From assembly GCA_018266255.1 (NCBI GenBank), contig JAFEAT010000020.1, positions 186,001 through 250,000 on the forward strand: 64,000 nucleotides of DNA, given 5' to 3'. The notes under the pieces were generated by a model. That model was not told the DNA's origin, did no database searches, and worked only from the letters and a program-made list of their open reading frames with translations. How positions within the stretch are numbered: position 1 is the stretch's first letter; the number at the start of each line of letters is the position of its first letter. Positions 1 through 8,980 of the stretch are shown here, piece by piece. The DNA comes from Cyanobacteria bacterium SZAS-4. GTDB taxonomy: Bacteria > Cyanobacteriota > Vampirovibrionia > Obscuribacterales > Obscuribacteraceae. A program made the translations under genes and the position numbers.

Positions 1-578
1 TTGGTTGCATAAGTGATGCTTTCGACCGAATCGAATGAGTCAACGAGTTTCGGAACAGCGGTGACAATCTTGAACTGTGTGTCCACACCCCATTGAAATT
101 CATGCAACCAGCCCAGTGCCGCTTTCGAATACTCCGAATTGTCCACCGTCATCATGATTCTTTTGAAGCCATTTCTCGGAGCGTAGTCTTCGCCCGCCTT
201 GGCAATGACGACAGGGCATTGTGACTGAGTGAGAACGCCCTGAGAAACACTGCCCATAAGCATCCGCTTTAGTCCTGATTGATTACGCGATCCCATTATT
301 ATCAAGTTTGCATACCACTCTTTCGCGATGTCAGTGATGCATGCCTTAGCATCGCCTTGTGCTATTTCAAGACTGATTTTGCAGTCGCCGAACTTCTCGT
401 GTAGTTCGTGGGCGATTCCTTCCAATTTTTCGGCCGCTTTGTAGCCGGCGCTTTGATTAAACGGCTCTGTCGCAGTTATGAGTTTTATTTCTGTGCCCGG
501 CTCAAGTTGCAGGTTGGTCAGCGCATCAACCGCGGCTTCTGAGCTGGTGGATCCATCGATGGCAACAACTATTTTCAT
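1..578 (-). CDS. Universal stress protein, tandem UspA domains (partial)
   Basis: The frame is open from an ATG at 578 down to the window edge, so the C-terminus is missing. It begins MKIVVAIDGSTSSEAAVDAL, the usual UspA opening with the nucleotide-loop Asp. Around residues 105-135 it carries the ATP-binding signature MGSRNQSGLKRMLMGSVSQG followed by QCPVVIAK, the normal end of one Usp domain. A second domain then starts (FKRIMMTVDNSEYSKAAL), so this is a double-Usp protein. The family binds ATP or AMP and responds to starvation or stress; the precise role here is unknown. The next gene on the same strand ends 170 bp upstream, so it is probably transcribed on its own. Confidence 0.9.
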   Translation of the reverse strand, partial: MKIVVAIDGSTSSEAAVDALTNLQLEPGTEIKLITATEPFNQSAGYKAAEKLEGIAHELHEKFGDCKISLEIAQGDAKACITDIAKEWYANLIIMGSRNQSGLKRMLMGSVSQGVLTQSQCPVVIAKAGEDYAPRNGFKRIMMTVDNSEYSKAALGWLHEFQWGVDTQFKIVTAVPKLVDSFDSVESITYAT

Positions 579-747
579 ACATTCCCCTGACCTCGTAACA
601 GTGACTATAGCAGTGGTTAAGCTCGATTGAGTTCCCCGCGATTCGGTCGGAACGACCTGCTACTGCAAGTTTGGGCACGTATTAAGGTAATGCGCGCTTC
701 TTCGATTAACTTGCTCTTACTTCTACCTTACTTCAGCTTTCCTTCCT

Positions 748-1779
748 TTACCTTGCACGTTCGATAGCTACGGCGTGGACACTCGCAACTACAGTTTCGC
801 CATCATGTTGAGAGAGCCAAGTCGAGATTGAGTCAGTTACAACAGGCTTGGGATGATTGGTGCCGAGGAGTATGTGTCCACACTTTTCTATGTTAACGAT
901 TCGCTTGTCCGGAGATGGAATATTTGCCAGAACCTTCGTAGCCGATTTAGGTTTGAGGACTTTATCGTCACAGCCTTGAATGACAAGAACGGCAGTGTCG
1001 GGCGAGATCCGCTTTGCGTACTTGGCATTTTTTCTCATGAATCTAGCCACGCCTATCATTTCTTTTGCGCTCATCGTAGGTCGTTGCCAGTTGTCTTCGA
1101 AATTCTCTTCCAATGCGGCAAGATCGTCGGTTCCATATTTTCGTTGATATCGAACGACGCTGATCTGATGATTTGGTCTGTAAAAGTTTCGCAACGCGTC
1201 GCCCAGTGCCCATGTTAATTTCACGTGACCAGTTTTGCATCCGGTACCAGCAAGCACTATCCCCTGCACCACATCTGGTGAGTGTGCTGCTGAGCGGATA
1301 GCTACCCCAGCTCCAGCGCTTTCACCAATGAGGAATAGCGGGAGATCCGGATTCGACCGTTTCAGCGCTGGCAACAAAGAATCGACGTCTTTGACAGTTT
1401 GTTTGAAATTGCAGGCGTAGCCAGGCTGCCCCTTGACTTGTTCGAAGTGCCACCGCCCGTGACCCCTCTGATCGATTCCATAGACCGTAAATCCGTCTTC
1501 AGCTAGTTCGTGCGCAAGTACGTTCAGGCTGTACGCGCGCTGAGTGATTCCGTGGATGAGCAGAATTGTGCCTCGTTGATTGCACAAAGGATCTTGCCAC
1601 TTCGATACCGGGAGGTGAGCGTCCTTCCCTTCTGAGCACTGTGCGTCGTAACGTACTTCAGCGTGCGCCGGCCAACCGAATAGACAGAGAGTAACCAGGC
1701 AGATCAGGCTGAGCACTACGTTTAGAGATCGATTTTGCATGGGTCTTATTTCCGCGAAAAGTCGAGCCAGCACTGTCAT
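748..1779 (-). CDS. Secreted alpha/beta-hydrolase (serine hydrolase/lysophospholipase type)
   Basis: This is a 343-residue alpha/beta-hydrolase. The oxyanion region reads LLIHGITQRAYS, the nucleophile elbow is GESAGAG, the likely acid lies in VIQGCDDK and the catalytic His in CGHILLG, so the triad is complete and in order. An N-terminal hydrophobic stretch ending WPAHA predicts Sec export. The start is ambiguous. The ATG at 1779 has GAAGG just upstream, but the internal ATG at 1740 would leave a cleaner signal peptide (MQNRSLNVVLSLICLV). The substrate cannot be told from sequence; monoacylglycerol or lysophospholipid is typical of this fold. It stands alone, with palindromic repeat cluster 1 upstream. 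Confidence 0.85.
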   Translation of the reverse strand: MTVLARLFAEIRPMQNRSLNVVLSLICLVTLCLFGWPAHAEVRYDAQCSEGKDAHLPVSKWQDPLCNQRGTILLIHGITQRAYSLNVLAHELAEDGFTVYGIDQRGHGRWHFEQVKGQPGYACNFKQTVKDVDSLLPALKRSNPDLPLFLIGESAGAGVAIRSAAHSPDVVQGIVLAGTGCKTGHVKLTWALGDALRNFYRPNHQISVVRYQRKYGTDDLAALEENFEDNWQRPTMSAKEMIGVARFMRKNAKYAKRISPDTAVLVIQGCDDKVLKPKSATKVLANIPSPDKRIVNIEKCGHILLGTNHPKPVVTDSISTWLSQHDGETVVASVHAVAIERAR

Positions 1780-1920
1780 GCTGCCTTCAATGCGTCCTTG
1801 ATTTTGACGCGCTCTTGACTGCCTCTAATGGCGGGGAACCTGGGCAGGAAGTTCCCGATTCGATGTCCGAAATTAGGCTACAGGCTAGTTGTTAGTCTGA
1901 TCAGTAGCCTTCAAACGAGA

Positions 1921-1946
1921 AATTTTTGCCGATATCGGCAAAAATT
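1921..1946. repeat. Palindromic repeat, cluster 1 (single copy)
   Basis: This is a perfect 26-bp palindrome centred at 1933/1934. It consists of AATTTTTGCCGAT followed directly by its inverse complement. It lies between two minus-strand genes, downstream of the one ending at 1979 and upstream of the hydrolase. It is one of 16 copies in the window. Confidence 0.95.
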
Positions 1947-1978
1947 CAAAAGTCAGAACCAGTCCAGGGACTTGCGTT

Positions 1979-2428
1979 CTAGGTGTGTAACACCGCTACG
2001 GCGTAGCTATCTTGCATGGCGTCCTCAGAGGCTGTGAAGAGCGCCTCGAAGACTTCTCCATGACTGTAGACGCTATCAATCGTATCGCGCGTGTCCGGCG
2101 GCAATGACTCGAACAGGGCAAACATCTCTTGTACCTGAGCCGGGCTGAAATAGCCCATGAAAGGACAGTCCCCGTTGCTTCCCAATACGCTATACGGTGA
2201 ATTATTGAAGGCGTTATTGGGCAGAAATCTGCTTCCTCCAATGTGTCCATCTATGCTTTCAAGTGCGTCGATAAAATCGTCTGCAGTTAGTTCGATTGAG
2301 CCGCACAGCACACCGTCGGCTTCAATTGCTCGCACGAGCTGGTCGTAAACATCTTGGTCTGTCTGTCCAGTGAACTCACTCGGCAGCTTCTCTTCATCGA
2401 TTACGTAGAGCGAAAATGTTTCGGTCAT
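1979..2428 (-). CDS. Hypothetical acidic protein
   Basis: I do not recognise a family with confidence. The protein is about 149 residues, acidic, and has no signal peptide or membrane segment. It reads as alternating strands and helices, with a conserved-looking core (NGDCPFMGYFSPAQVQEMFA) and a helix-rich C-terminus. The overall feel is close to small DUF1877-type proteins, but this is only an impression. I chose the ATG at 2428; a TTG three codons upstream (2437) is also possible. Its 3' end is followed within 35 bp by palindrome cluster 1. Confidence 0.6.
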   Translation of the reverse strand: MTETFSLYVIDEEKLPSEFTGQTDQDVYDQLVRAIEADGVLCGSIELTADDFIDALESIDGHIGGSRFLPNNAFNNSPYSVLGSNGDCPFMGYFSPAQVQEMFALFESLPPDTRDTIDSVYSHGEVFEALFTASEDAMQDSYAVAVLHT

Positions 2429-2614
2429 GGCATCCAATTGTGCGTTCTGAGGAAACTATACTATGGTACGTCCGAGCAGCCCGAAGTTCAACAAGCTGCT
2501 TCTGCTTACTAATCCCCAATTTTAATCTCCCAAAACGCCCTTTCGGCAACCTTGCTTGGGCTGAGCCCGTCTTCCAGCGGGATGCCTGAAAAAGGCGTGG
2601 CTAAGGAGCGGAAA

Positions 2615-2821
2615 ATGAAATCAGATCCTACGATACACGTGATGCCAGTGGACGGTTTGTGGTCCGTCATGACGGACGACAGCAGTTATGTAAAAGAAGG
2701 GCTCGAAACGCGAGGAGAAGCGATTCGTTGCGCCAGTCAAGTCGCGGCCGAAGGCAAGTTCACATTTTTGATGATTCACTCGAAAGACGACAGCAAGGAA
2801 GTTAGCGAGAGAGGACACTAG
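2615..2821 (+). CDS. DUF2188-like small protein
   Basis: This is a 68-residue protein beginning MKSDPTIHVMPVDGLWSVMT. It follows the pattern of DUF2188: a strand with VMP, a Trp-containing strand (GLWSVM), a helix with TRGEAIRCASQVAAE, and a final strand (FTFLMIHSKDD). The start at 2615 is set by a strong AAGGAG at 2603-2608; the longer frame upstream has no such site. Its function is unknown. It stands between minus-strand genes and faces the unknown protein ending at 2847. Confidence 0.7.
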   Translation: MKSDPTIHVMPVDGLWSVMTDDSSYVKEGLETRGEAIRCASQVAAEGKFTFLMIHSKDDSKEVSERGH

Positions 2822-2846
2822 TTGGCGTTGCCTATGTGAGTCTCGC

Positions 2847-3836
2847 TCACCTGAACTGGCTTTCTTCTCGCAGCTTTGCTTTGCCTTGTTCGATGATGGC
2901 TTGGATTTTGCCTCGCCCGATTTCGTCGACTGATGGTGCGCGTTCTATCGGCTCCATGATCGAGGCGAACCACTCAGGGTCCTCAACGACGTCTGTCCAG
3001 TCTTCCATCTTGTCCCACTCGCCATCGTTCAGTCCAAGCAGGAAGCGTGCTCTGAATGGATCAACGCCTTCCACCTCATAGACAGGAACGCGCAAGTCGC
3101 GTCCGAGTCCAGTGTCGAAACGAGCGGTGCCAGATGAATCTACATCGACATCGCAATAGATGTCGTAGCGTTTGATCAAATCTTGCGCTTCGCTCATGAT
3201 TGCGTCGTGTTTCGCTTTGCCTTTTGGGGTTGAGCGATACGATGCTTGTTTGACGTCAACTTCGACAAGACCGTCTCTTTCAGCTCGTTTCAGTGTTTCG
3301 TCCAACTCGATGTGATCTTTGGTGACATCCAGTTGTCTACCTACGCAAATCTGGTGCAAGAAAAAAGTGTTACTGAATTCTTTTGCATCGTGGAGGGCAT
3401 TGTTCGATGCACTACCCGACGCACCACTTGAGGCACCAGTTACTCCAGCGCTCGAAGCGCCCCGCGAAGATCCGCTCACGCCGCCAATGACAGAGATGTC
3501 GGAGCGGAAATATTTGACTCCGTCGCGCATCGCTGGTGCGAATGCTTGCATCAGTGGAGCGTCTGGATTCAATTCTGCGTTGTTGGCAGAAAATGAAATC
3601 GACTCTCTGATGAAAATTCCCTGATCGTCTTTATCGAAAATCATGCGCTGCAATGTTCGCAGCTCATCGATGTAGCCTTCTGCAATCAGATTTTTGGCTA
3701 CCAGCTCGTCGATATTTTCATCGCCGATTACGTCGATCACCACATCGATCGCATTGTGGCGCACGATGTTTTCCGGCAGAGTGAAGATGACCATATGTTC
3801 CTGGGCATCATCACTGAGACTGAGCAAGTATTCCAT
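2847..3836 (-). CDS. Hypothetical protein, second gene of a lipoprotein pair
   Basis: This 329-residue protein belongs to no family I recognise. The first ~115 residues are mixed alpha/beta, followed by a Gly/Ser/Ala linker (GGVSGSSRGASSAG and similar). A second globular part contains RSTPKGKAKHDAIMSEAQDL and a C-terminal acidic helix region. It has no signal peptide or membrane segment. Its ATG lies two bases after the stop of the upstream lipoprotein gene, so the two are almost certainly co-transcribed and translationally coupled. A joint envelope role is an inference. Confidence 0.7.
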   Translation of the reverse strand: MEYLLSLSDDAQEHMVIFTLPENIVRHNAIDVVIDVIGDENIDELVAKNLIAEGYIDELRTLQRMIFDKDDQGIFIRESISFSANNAELNPDAPLMQAFAPAMRDGVKYFRSDISVIGGVSGSSRGASSAGVTGASSGASGSASNNALHDAKEFSNTFFLHQICVGRQLDVTKDHIELDETLKRAERDGLVEVDVKQASYRSTPKGKAKHDAIMSEAQDLIKRYDIYCDVDVDSSGTARFDTGLGRDLRVPVYEVEGVDPFRARFLLGLNDGEWDKMEDWTDVVEDPEWFASIMEPIERAPSVDEIGRGKIQAIIEQGKAKLREESQFR

Positions 3837-3838
3837 CG

Positions 3839-4699
3839 TTAGCGCCTCCGTCCGCCCCAGCCGCCACGGGATCTAAATCCGCCGCCAGACGAACTGCCGA
3901 AAATTCCACCTGAAGATCTGCGACCGCCCCATGCCGATGACGACGATTCTGATGAAGTCGATCCAGAACTCGAGCCGAATCCGAATGAGCGTCTCTTAGA
4001 TGAATCTGATGAGAAACTTCCACCTCCGAAACCAGATTTGCTGGCGAACCCACCTCCAAGGGATTTTTCTTTGAAGCGAGACATAAATCCGGAGTTGCTA
4101 GCTTGCTGTGCCGAATAGGTTGGGCTGGCTCTAAACATATCTCGGTGTCCGCCGAGGATGGTTATGCGAGGATACGGCGTGTAATAGCGACCGCCCCAGC
4201 CGCCCATCATGTGTGAAAGCAGCATGTATTGCACGATCGGACTGTCTAGAAGGCTGTGGTGCCCTGTGTAATAGGGAGTACCGTAGCCCGTGTTGACGGT
4301 GTAAGGCATTTCGTTGTTAACTGCCTCACCGGTTTGTTCGATCGAGAACAGCTTCTCATCGCCTTCTTTAAAACCCTCTTGTTTGAGCTTGTCGATGTAA
4401 CCGGTGACTACGAGTTTGCCGTTTTCGCGCGTCGCGTCGATGGAGACTACGTCCTTGCCGTCGTAGATTTCGTTGACTCGTTTTTCGAAGTTCTGCATCC
4501 AACCGTCAAAGTCTTTGCTGTCTTTGCCTTTGGCATCCCAAAATGCCTTTTGCACTTCGTCCAGATTGATTTTGGCTGCCTCGCCTTCAACCTGCGCTGA
4601 TCTGTAGTGTTCGACTCTGTTGCTGTGGCTGGAGCAGCCGCTCAGGTATACGCTCAAGGTTAGTAGAGCAACCATTAAGCCCGCTTGTACCTGTTTCAT
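3839..4699 (-). CDS. Lipoprotein with Ser/Gly/Arg-rich C-terminus
   Basis: The protein has 286 residues. The N-terminus MKQVQAGLMVALLTLSVYL followed by SGC is a type II signal peptide with the lipidated Cys at about residue 22. A globular part follows (to about residue 150). The last third is low-complexity, dominated by Ser and Gly, and ends GGWGGRRR, suggesting an unstructured or surface-interacting tail. No known domain was recognised. It is the first gene of a two-gene unit with the protein ending at 2847. The ATG at 4699 has GGAGGAAC just upstream, supporting this start. Confidence 0.75.
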   Translation of the reverse strand: MKQVQAGLMVALLTLSVYLSGCSSHSNRVEHYRSAQVEGEAAKINLDEVQKAFWDAKGKDSKDFDGWMQNFEKRVNEIYDGKDVVSIDATRENGKLVVTGYIDKLKQEGFKEGDEKLFSIEQTGEAVNNEMPYTVNTGYGTPYYTGHHSLLDSPIVQYMLLSHMMGGWGGRYYTPYPRITILGGHRDMFRASPTYSAQQASNSGFMSRFKEKSLGGGFASKSGFGGGSFSSDSSKRRSFGFGSSSGSTSSESSSSAWGGRRSSGGIFGSSSGGGFRSRGGWGGRRR

Positions 4700-5042
4700 C
4701 GTTCCTCCATTCCCTATAGGAATCTATTAGTCGAAAGCTCACCGCCTGGAATATCTGGAATATTGGCACTATTCGGGATGAATCCATGGCAATCTCATCA
4801 TAGCTAGTTGGCAAATGAAAAGTTGCTATTAACCTAATTTCTTTATGGTCCAGAAGCAAAACTTGAAAGGCCCGTGAAACGAGTTCTTTTGTGAATATTG
4901 CTGTGCTTTGGGTTGGTCGAGAGATCCCAAATTTGCGTTCACGGCAACTCTCTGAAAGAACAAAAACTTTGGGTTTGCGACGACACCATATGCGGTGAAG
5001 GCCGACTGTTCAGTTGATTGGGTCAAGACATGTTTATCGTCT
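4700..5042. other. Non-coding gap, nothing recognised
   Basis: About 340 bp separate the lipoprotein gene start from the end of the next minus-strand gene. The short frames here are not supported by ribosome sites or composition. I see no palindrome copy, clear terminator or RNA gene. It presumably holds the lipoprotein promoter. Confidence 0.5.
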
Positions 5043-6389
5043 TTAGAGACCGAACGGCATACCGTAACCGCCGCCCATACCGCCCATCATCATTGAACTT
5101 GCCGAACCGGCAGCCATCTGTCCAACTGTTCCAAGAACGTGGGCCAAGCCGTGCATGAAAGAATGCCCGTGGCTTTGCGCGGGGTTCGCTTGAGTTGTTG
5201 GTGTTCCAGCCAGGGCTGTGGACTGATCGTTTTGCCCCGGGTAATTAGGCGTCGCACCATATTGCTGCGGCTGCGGATACTGACTGAACGGAGCTGGCGA
5301 ATACTGCGGCGATTGGTTGTACTGTGGTGCCTGCCCATATTGAGGAGCTTGTCCGTACTGAGGAGCCTCTCCGTACTGAGGGGGCTGTCCGTACAGGGGC
5401 GCCTGTGCGACAGATGCAGAGCCTTGTTTCGGCATCAGCTCGACCGCGCCAATCATGCTGCTCACCTGGTCGGCAAGCGATTGAGTTCGCTGCGGTGAAT
5501 CGGCAGGAAATATGTTTGTCGCCAGCCTGTTTACCCTGTCTAGCAGTGGCTGATTTGGATAGGTGGCACCGAAGACTTGTTTCTCGAGCCATGTTACCTT
5601 CTGGTCCAAAGTTGCGTGAGGAGGAATCGAATTGACACTCGACGCCGCCGGATTGCTGTATGCCTGATTGCTATATCCGGATTGTTGCGTATACTGTGAT
5701 TGCTGCGGATACTGAGGATATTGAGGCGACTCTTGATAGCCACCGTCAGCGGTATCAGCATAATTTCGTTGTTGCTGGGGGAAGTGTTTGTCAGCGTAAT
5801 CTTCTAGCGCTTCTGTGCGATCGGCTAAATCTACGGTCGGTTTTGCTTTTCCAAAGGCTTTCAGTTCAAGCTGTTCGAGTCGATTTTGAATAGGCTCGTT
5901 GGTGAATGTCTTTCCAAGAATTTCTTGTTCGAGTTGGGTGATTCTCGGATAGTCACTTGAATTCGTCACTTCGCCGGGGGCACTGCTTGAGGAATCTGAG
6001 TTTGCATCCGTCTGACTTGATTGATCGGACTGGTTCGCAGGTTGACCAGACGGTGCGGTTGATGAAGCAGTACTGGAAGCACTCCCGTCGGCTGAAGTCA
6101 GTGCAGAGCTGCTTGCTGCGGGCTCGGCTGGCACGGCTAGCAGTAACGCGGTCAGACGCGCCTGGTCAGAGCCTGTCTTTTGCTCGCCGAAAACCATGCG
6201 CTCCAGGCGGTCTAGGCGGGTATCCATGGATTCTTGAGGATAGGTGTGGTCGAAAAATCTTGTCTCCAGTGACGCGATATCCGGATTCAAAGAAGCACCC
6301 GTGCCTTCTGCAGAGGCGTAGAAGTTCGAAAAGCAGCACACTAGAGCTGCTGTTAAGAAAACGAGTACGGGTTTCAAACGAGTGTCCAT
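5043..6389 (-). CDS. Secreted protein with L-E-x(4)-F-G repeat modules
   Basis: This 448-residue exported protein has a signal peptide ending near YASA. It contains at least three copies of a module of about 45 residues, with cores TRLDRLERMVFGEQKTG, NRLEQLELKAFGKAKPT and a C-terminal copy around VTWLEKQVFGATYPNQPLLD. Low-complexity linkers separate them: Ser/Ala-rich, then Gln/Tyr/Pro-rich with repeated PQYGQA units. The tail is Gly/Met-rich (MMMGGMGGGYGMPFGL) after a short hydrophobic segment. A clear paralogue lies at 52655-53956. Function unknown; modular architecture and export suggest a cell-surface or periplasmic structural role (inference). Confidence 0.8.
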   Translation of the reverse strand: MDTRLKPVLVFLTAALVCCFSNFYASAEGTGASLNPDIASLETRFFDHTYPQESMDTRLDRLERMVFGEQKTGSDQARLTALLLAVPAEPAASSSALTSADGSASSTASSTAPSGQPANQSDQSSQTDANSDSSSSAPGEVTNSSDYPRITQLEQEILGKTFTNEPIQNRLEQLELKAFGKAKPTVDLADRTEALEDYADKHFPQQQRNYADTADGGYQESPQYPQYPQQSQYTQQSGYSNQAYSNPAASSVNSIPPHATLDQKVTWLEKQVFGATYPNQPLLDRVNRLATNIFPADSPQRTQSLADQVSSMIGAVELMPKQGSASVAQAPLYGQPPQYGEAPQYGQAPQYGQAPQYNQSPQYSPAPFSQYPQPQQYGATPNYPGQNDQSTALAGTPTTQANPAQSHGHSFMHGLAHVLGTVGQMAAGSASSMMMGGMGGGYGMPFGL

Positions 6390-6619
6390 GTTTAATCCCT
6401 AACTTGGAAAGCCTGATTATATCAGGCTGTCAACAGATGAGCCTCTGATTGGGCGGCGATTATAAACAACGTTGCGTTATCCATTTCTAAACTGCTAGAG
6501 TTTGCCTGCATGGCGAAATTGGTCCGAACTTCATTCCGCACAAGCGGTGATTATTTCGCACAACCAGTTCCAGCACTGGCACTAAATGCGGTGGCAGCAG
6601 AGCGAGCGGAGAATAGTAG

Positions 6620-8056
6620 ATGGAAATTTTAGAATCACGCCGGAAATTTCTGCAGTATCTAGGTTCAGGATTGTTACTTCCCTTGATGCCGAGTGGTTTT
6701 CACCTGACCTCGAAAACTATGATAATCCCGCCAGATGGTTCTATACAGGCGTGGAGTACATACGACGACAAGCGTTTTGCACCTCAAGCTTCAGCCATTT
6801 CCTGGACTTCATCAGCTCCCAGTGCCATCAATATCGTTGTCAACCCCAAAAATCAATTCCAAGAAATTTTGGGATTTGGAGCGGCTTTTACCGATGCTGC
6901 TTGTTATACGATGCATCATATGCCTGACGAGTCGCGAGCGTCACTATTAAATGACTTCTTCTCAGCGCAAGAAATGAATTTGAGTATGTGCCGTACCTGT
7001 ATCGGCGCAAGCGATTACTCAGCTTCAGCTTACACTTACGATGAGGGTGATGCGGACCCTGATTTGAAGCGTTTCTCAATCAAGCACGATGAGGAATACA
7101 TCATTCCGGTTTTGCAACAGAGCCTGAAAGTGAATCCAGATCTCTTTTTGTTTTCCAGTCCATGGACTCCGCCCGGCTGGATGAAATCAAACAACTCGAT
7201 GCTGGGCGGGAATATGCAAAGACGAAGCATGGTTTCCTATGCCAACTATTTTGTTAAGTTCCTCAAGGCGTATTCCGACAACGGTGTTCCGATACGGGCT
7301 GTGACAATACAAAACGAAGTCGATACCGACCAAGATGGAAAAATGCCTGCTTGCACATGGCCGCAGGAGTACGAAGCTGATTTTGTTCAGCAGTATCTTG
7401 GCCCAACTTTAGAGAAAGAAGGACTGAAGACCAAAATCTGGATTATCGATCACAACTACAATTTGTGGGGACGTGCTCTTTCCGAACTGGAGTTACCCGG
7501 TGTGCGCAAATATGTGGACGGAATTGCCTGGCATGGATACGTGGGGCAGCCTGAGACGATGACGAGGGTACATGATGCCTATCCTTCGACCAATATGTAT
7601 TGGACTGAAGGTGGACCAGAATACACAGCCAAAAATTACACAACCGATTATTTGGAATGGTCGAAGACTTTTATCGGTATTCTTCGCAACTGGAGTCGTT
7701 CGATTACGGCGTGGAATTTGGCTTTAGACGAAGTTGGCAAACCTAACATTGGACCATTCTTTTGCGGCGGATTGGTAACAGTTGATTCGAAAACACATGC
7801 CATTACGCGCAGTGGACAATATTGGGCCATGGCGCATTTGTCTAAATGTATCAAGCGCGGTGCCAAACGAATCGATTCGAAATCAGGTGCTGCCATTAAT
7901 GATCTGTATCACGTTGCCTTTCAGAATCCAGACGGACAAAAGGTTTTGGTCGTATCAAATTCGTTTGCAGAGCGTAAAGTGACGATTCAAATCGGCGAAA
8001 AGGTTGCAGAAGTTTTGCTCGCCAAAAATTCGGTAACAACTTTGATGTGGACTTAA
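6620..8056 (+). CDS. Glycoside hydrolase family 30 (glucosylceramidase-like), Tat exported
   Basis: This 478-residue enzyme matches GH30 along its length. It has the early motif QEILGFGAAFTDAACY, the SSPWTPPGWMKSN segment, the acid/base Glu233 in TIQNEVD and the nucleophile Glu330 in YWTEGGPEY. The C-terminal beta-domain ends normally. Residues 6-12 (SRRKFLQ) with a hydrophobic run form a twin-arginine signal, so the folded enzyme is probably exported. GH30 members cleave beta-glucosides, beta-xylans or related sugars; the subfamily is not resolved. The 230 bp upstream are a divergent promoter region shared with the secreted repeat protein. Confidence 0.9.
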   Translation: MEILESRRKFLQYLGSGLLLPLMPSGFHLTSKTMIIPPDGSIQAWSTYDDKRFAPQASAISWTSSAPSAINIVVNPKNQFQEILGFGAAFTDAACYTMHHMPDESRASLLNDFFSAQEMNLSMCRTCIGASDYSASAYTYDEGDADPDLKRFSIKHDEEYIIPVLQQSLKVNPDLFLFSSPWTPPGWMKSNNSMLGGNMQRRSMVSYANYFVKFLKAYSDNGVPIRAVTIQNEVDTDQDGKMPACTWPQEYEADFVQQYLGPTLEKEGLKTKIWIIDHNYNLWGRALSELELPGVRKYVDGIAWHGYVGQPETMTRVHDAYPSTNMYWTEGGPEYTAKNYTTDYLEWSKTFIGILRNWSRSITAWNLALDEVGKPNIGPFFCGGLVTVDSKTHAITRSGQYWAMAHLSKCIKRGAKRIDSKSGAAINDLYHVAFQNPDGQKVLVVSNSFAERKVTIQIGEKVAEVLLAKNSVTTLMWT

Positions 8057-8099
8057 CTGGATCAGACTGAGCTCTGTCGGGATTTTACATCTGGCTTAT

Positions 8100-8645
8100 C
8101 TACATCGATCGCTTGCCGCGACTGAGCAACTGACCTGATACGGATTCGTTGCTGGAGAAAGCATCTTGTTGATGTTTTGATTTTGATATCAGCGTGCCGC
8201 GAGTGTCATAGTCGGCATATGTCGCAACTTTTGTCGGCAATGCAACCATGGCCTGAACTCGTCGTTCCGGCAAAATCTGCCCGGCTAAGAGGTTGTCTCG
8301 ACGTGGCGCAGATGGCGCATCTACATGGTTTGCTAACGGTTGAAATTCTTTGACTTTAGGAACGTACGCGTCAGGCGACACGTGGATAGGCTTGGTGTAG
8401 ATTGAACCTTGTGGTCGCTGCGGGCTTCTGATGTGCAGGTAGCCCTGGTCATATCCACCTTGCGGTGTCCAGTGATAGTGACCGAGGTTTGGATTGCCAT
8501 CAACTAGTGGCTTTTCCCAACCGGCTGTCTGATGATACGACGTGGTTACTCGAACCAGTCGGTCTGGTTGTGCTGCAGCGTTCTGGGCTTGGGATGCAAC
8601 AGGAGTGCACAGCAATAGTGCAATGCAGAAAAGAAGTGATCTCAT
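8100..8645 (-). CDS. Secreted hypothetical protein
   Basis: About 181 residues with a clear Sec signal peptide (MRSLLFCIALLLCTPVASQA). The mature part is basic and rich in Pro, His and Gln and shows no recognised domain; segments such as GHYHWTPQGGYDQGYLHI suggest a small beta-rich fold. The reading frame extends upstream to an ATG at 8660 and a TTG at 8669. I prefer the ATG at 8645 because it gives a compact signal peptide with a GGAA nearby. It converges with the GH30 gene, whose stop is 44 bp away. Confidence 0.65.
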   Translation of the reverse strand: MRSLLFCIALLLCTPVASQAQNAAAQPDRLVRVTTSYHQTAGWEKPLVDGNPNLGHYHWTPQGGYDQGYLHIRSPQRPQGSIYTKPIHVSPDAYVPKVKEFQPLANHVDAPSAPRRDNLLAGQILPERRVQAMVALPTKVATYADYDTRGTLISKSKHQQDAFSSNESVSGQLLSRGKRSM

Positions 8646-8877
8646 CTTACTAAATTCCATTTCGCACAAGCTAACGCAGAACCTGCCAGCTAACTATGCT
8701 GGACGACAAAGCGCATTTGCTCGGGCTGTTTAATTTGGGGCTTACGTACATTATGCATAAAAAGTCGCATTTGTGTGAATCGAATATATAAAATCTTCTG
8801 GGTCCGAATTGGTTCAGACTTGTGATTTCTCCTGAAAAGTCCGCAAACGCTTATAATTAAGGGGTGATGGGGATTTG

Positions 8878-8932
8878 TTTTTGCCGATATCGGCAAAAAT
8901 CCAAGCGAAATTTTTGCCGATATCGGCAAAAA
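8878..8932. repeat. Palindromic repeat, cluster 2 (two copies)
   Basis: Two perfect 22-bp palindromes are present at 8878-8899 and 8911-8932. Their centres are 33 bp apart. The intervening bases (ATCCAAGCGAAA) resemble the spacers of the other clusters. They lie between the minus-strand secreted protein and the end of the osmoprotectant transporter gene. Confidence 0.95.
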
Positions 8933-8980
8933 ATATTGAGTTTGGAGAGGCTTGTTTGAAATTGCATCCCTCAATCTCAG

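Noticed and set aside
8690..8974. Minus-strand ORF across palindrome cluster 2
   Set aside because: It is open only because the repeats lack stop codons. There is no ribosome site or domain, and the same peptide motifs appear at unrelated clusters.
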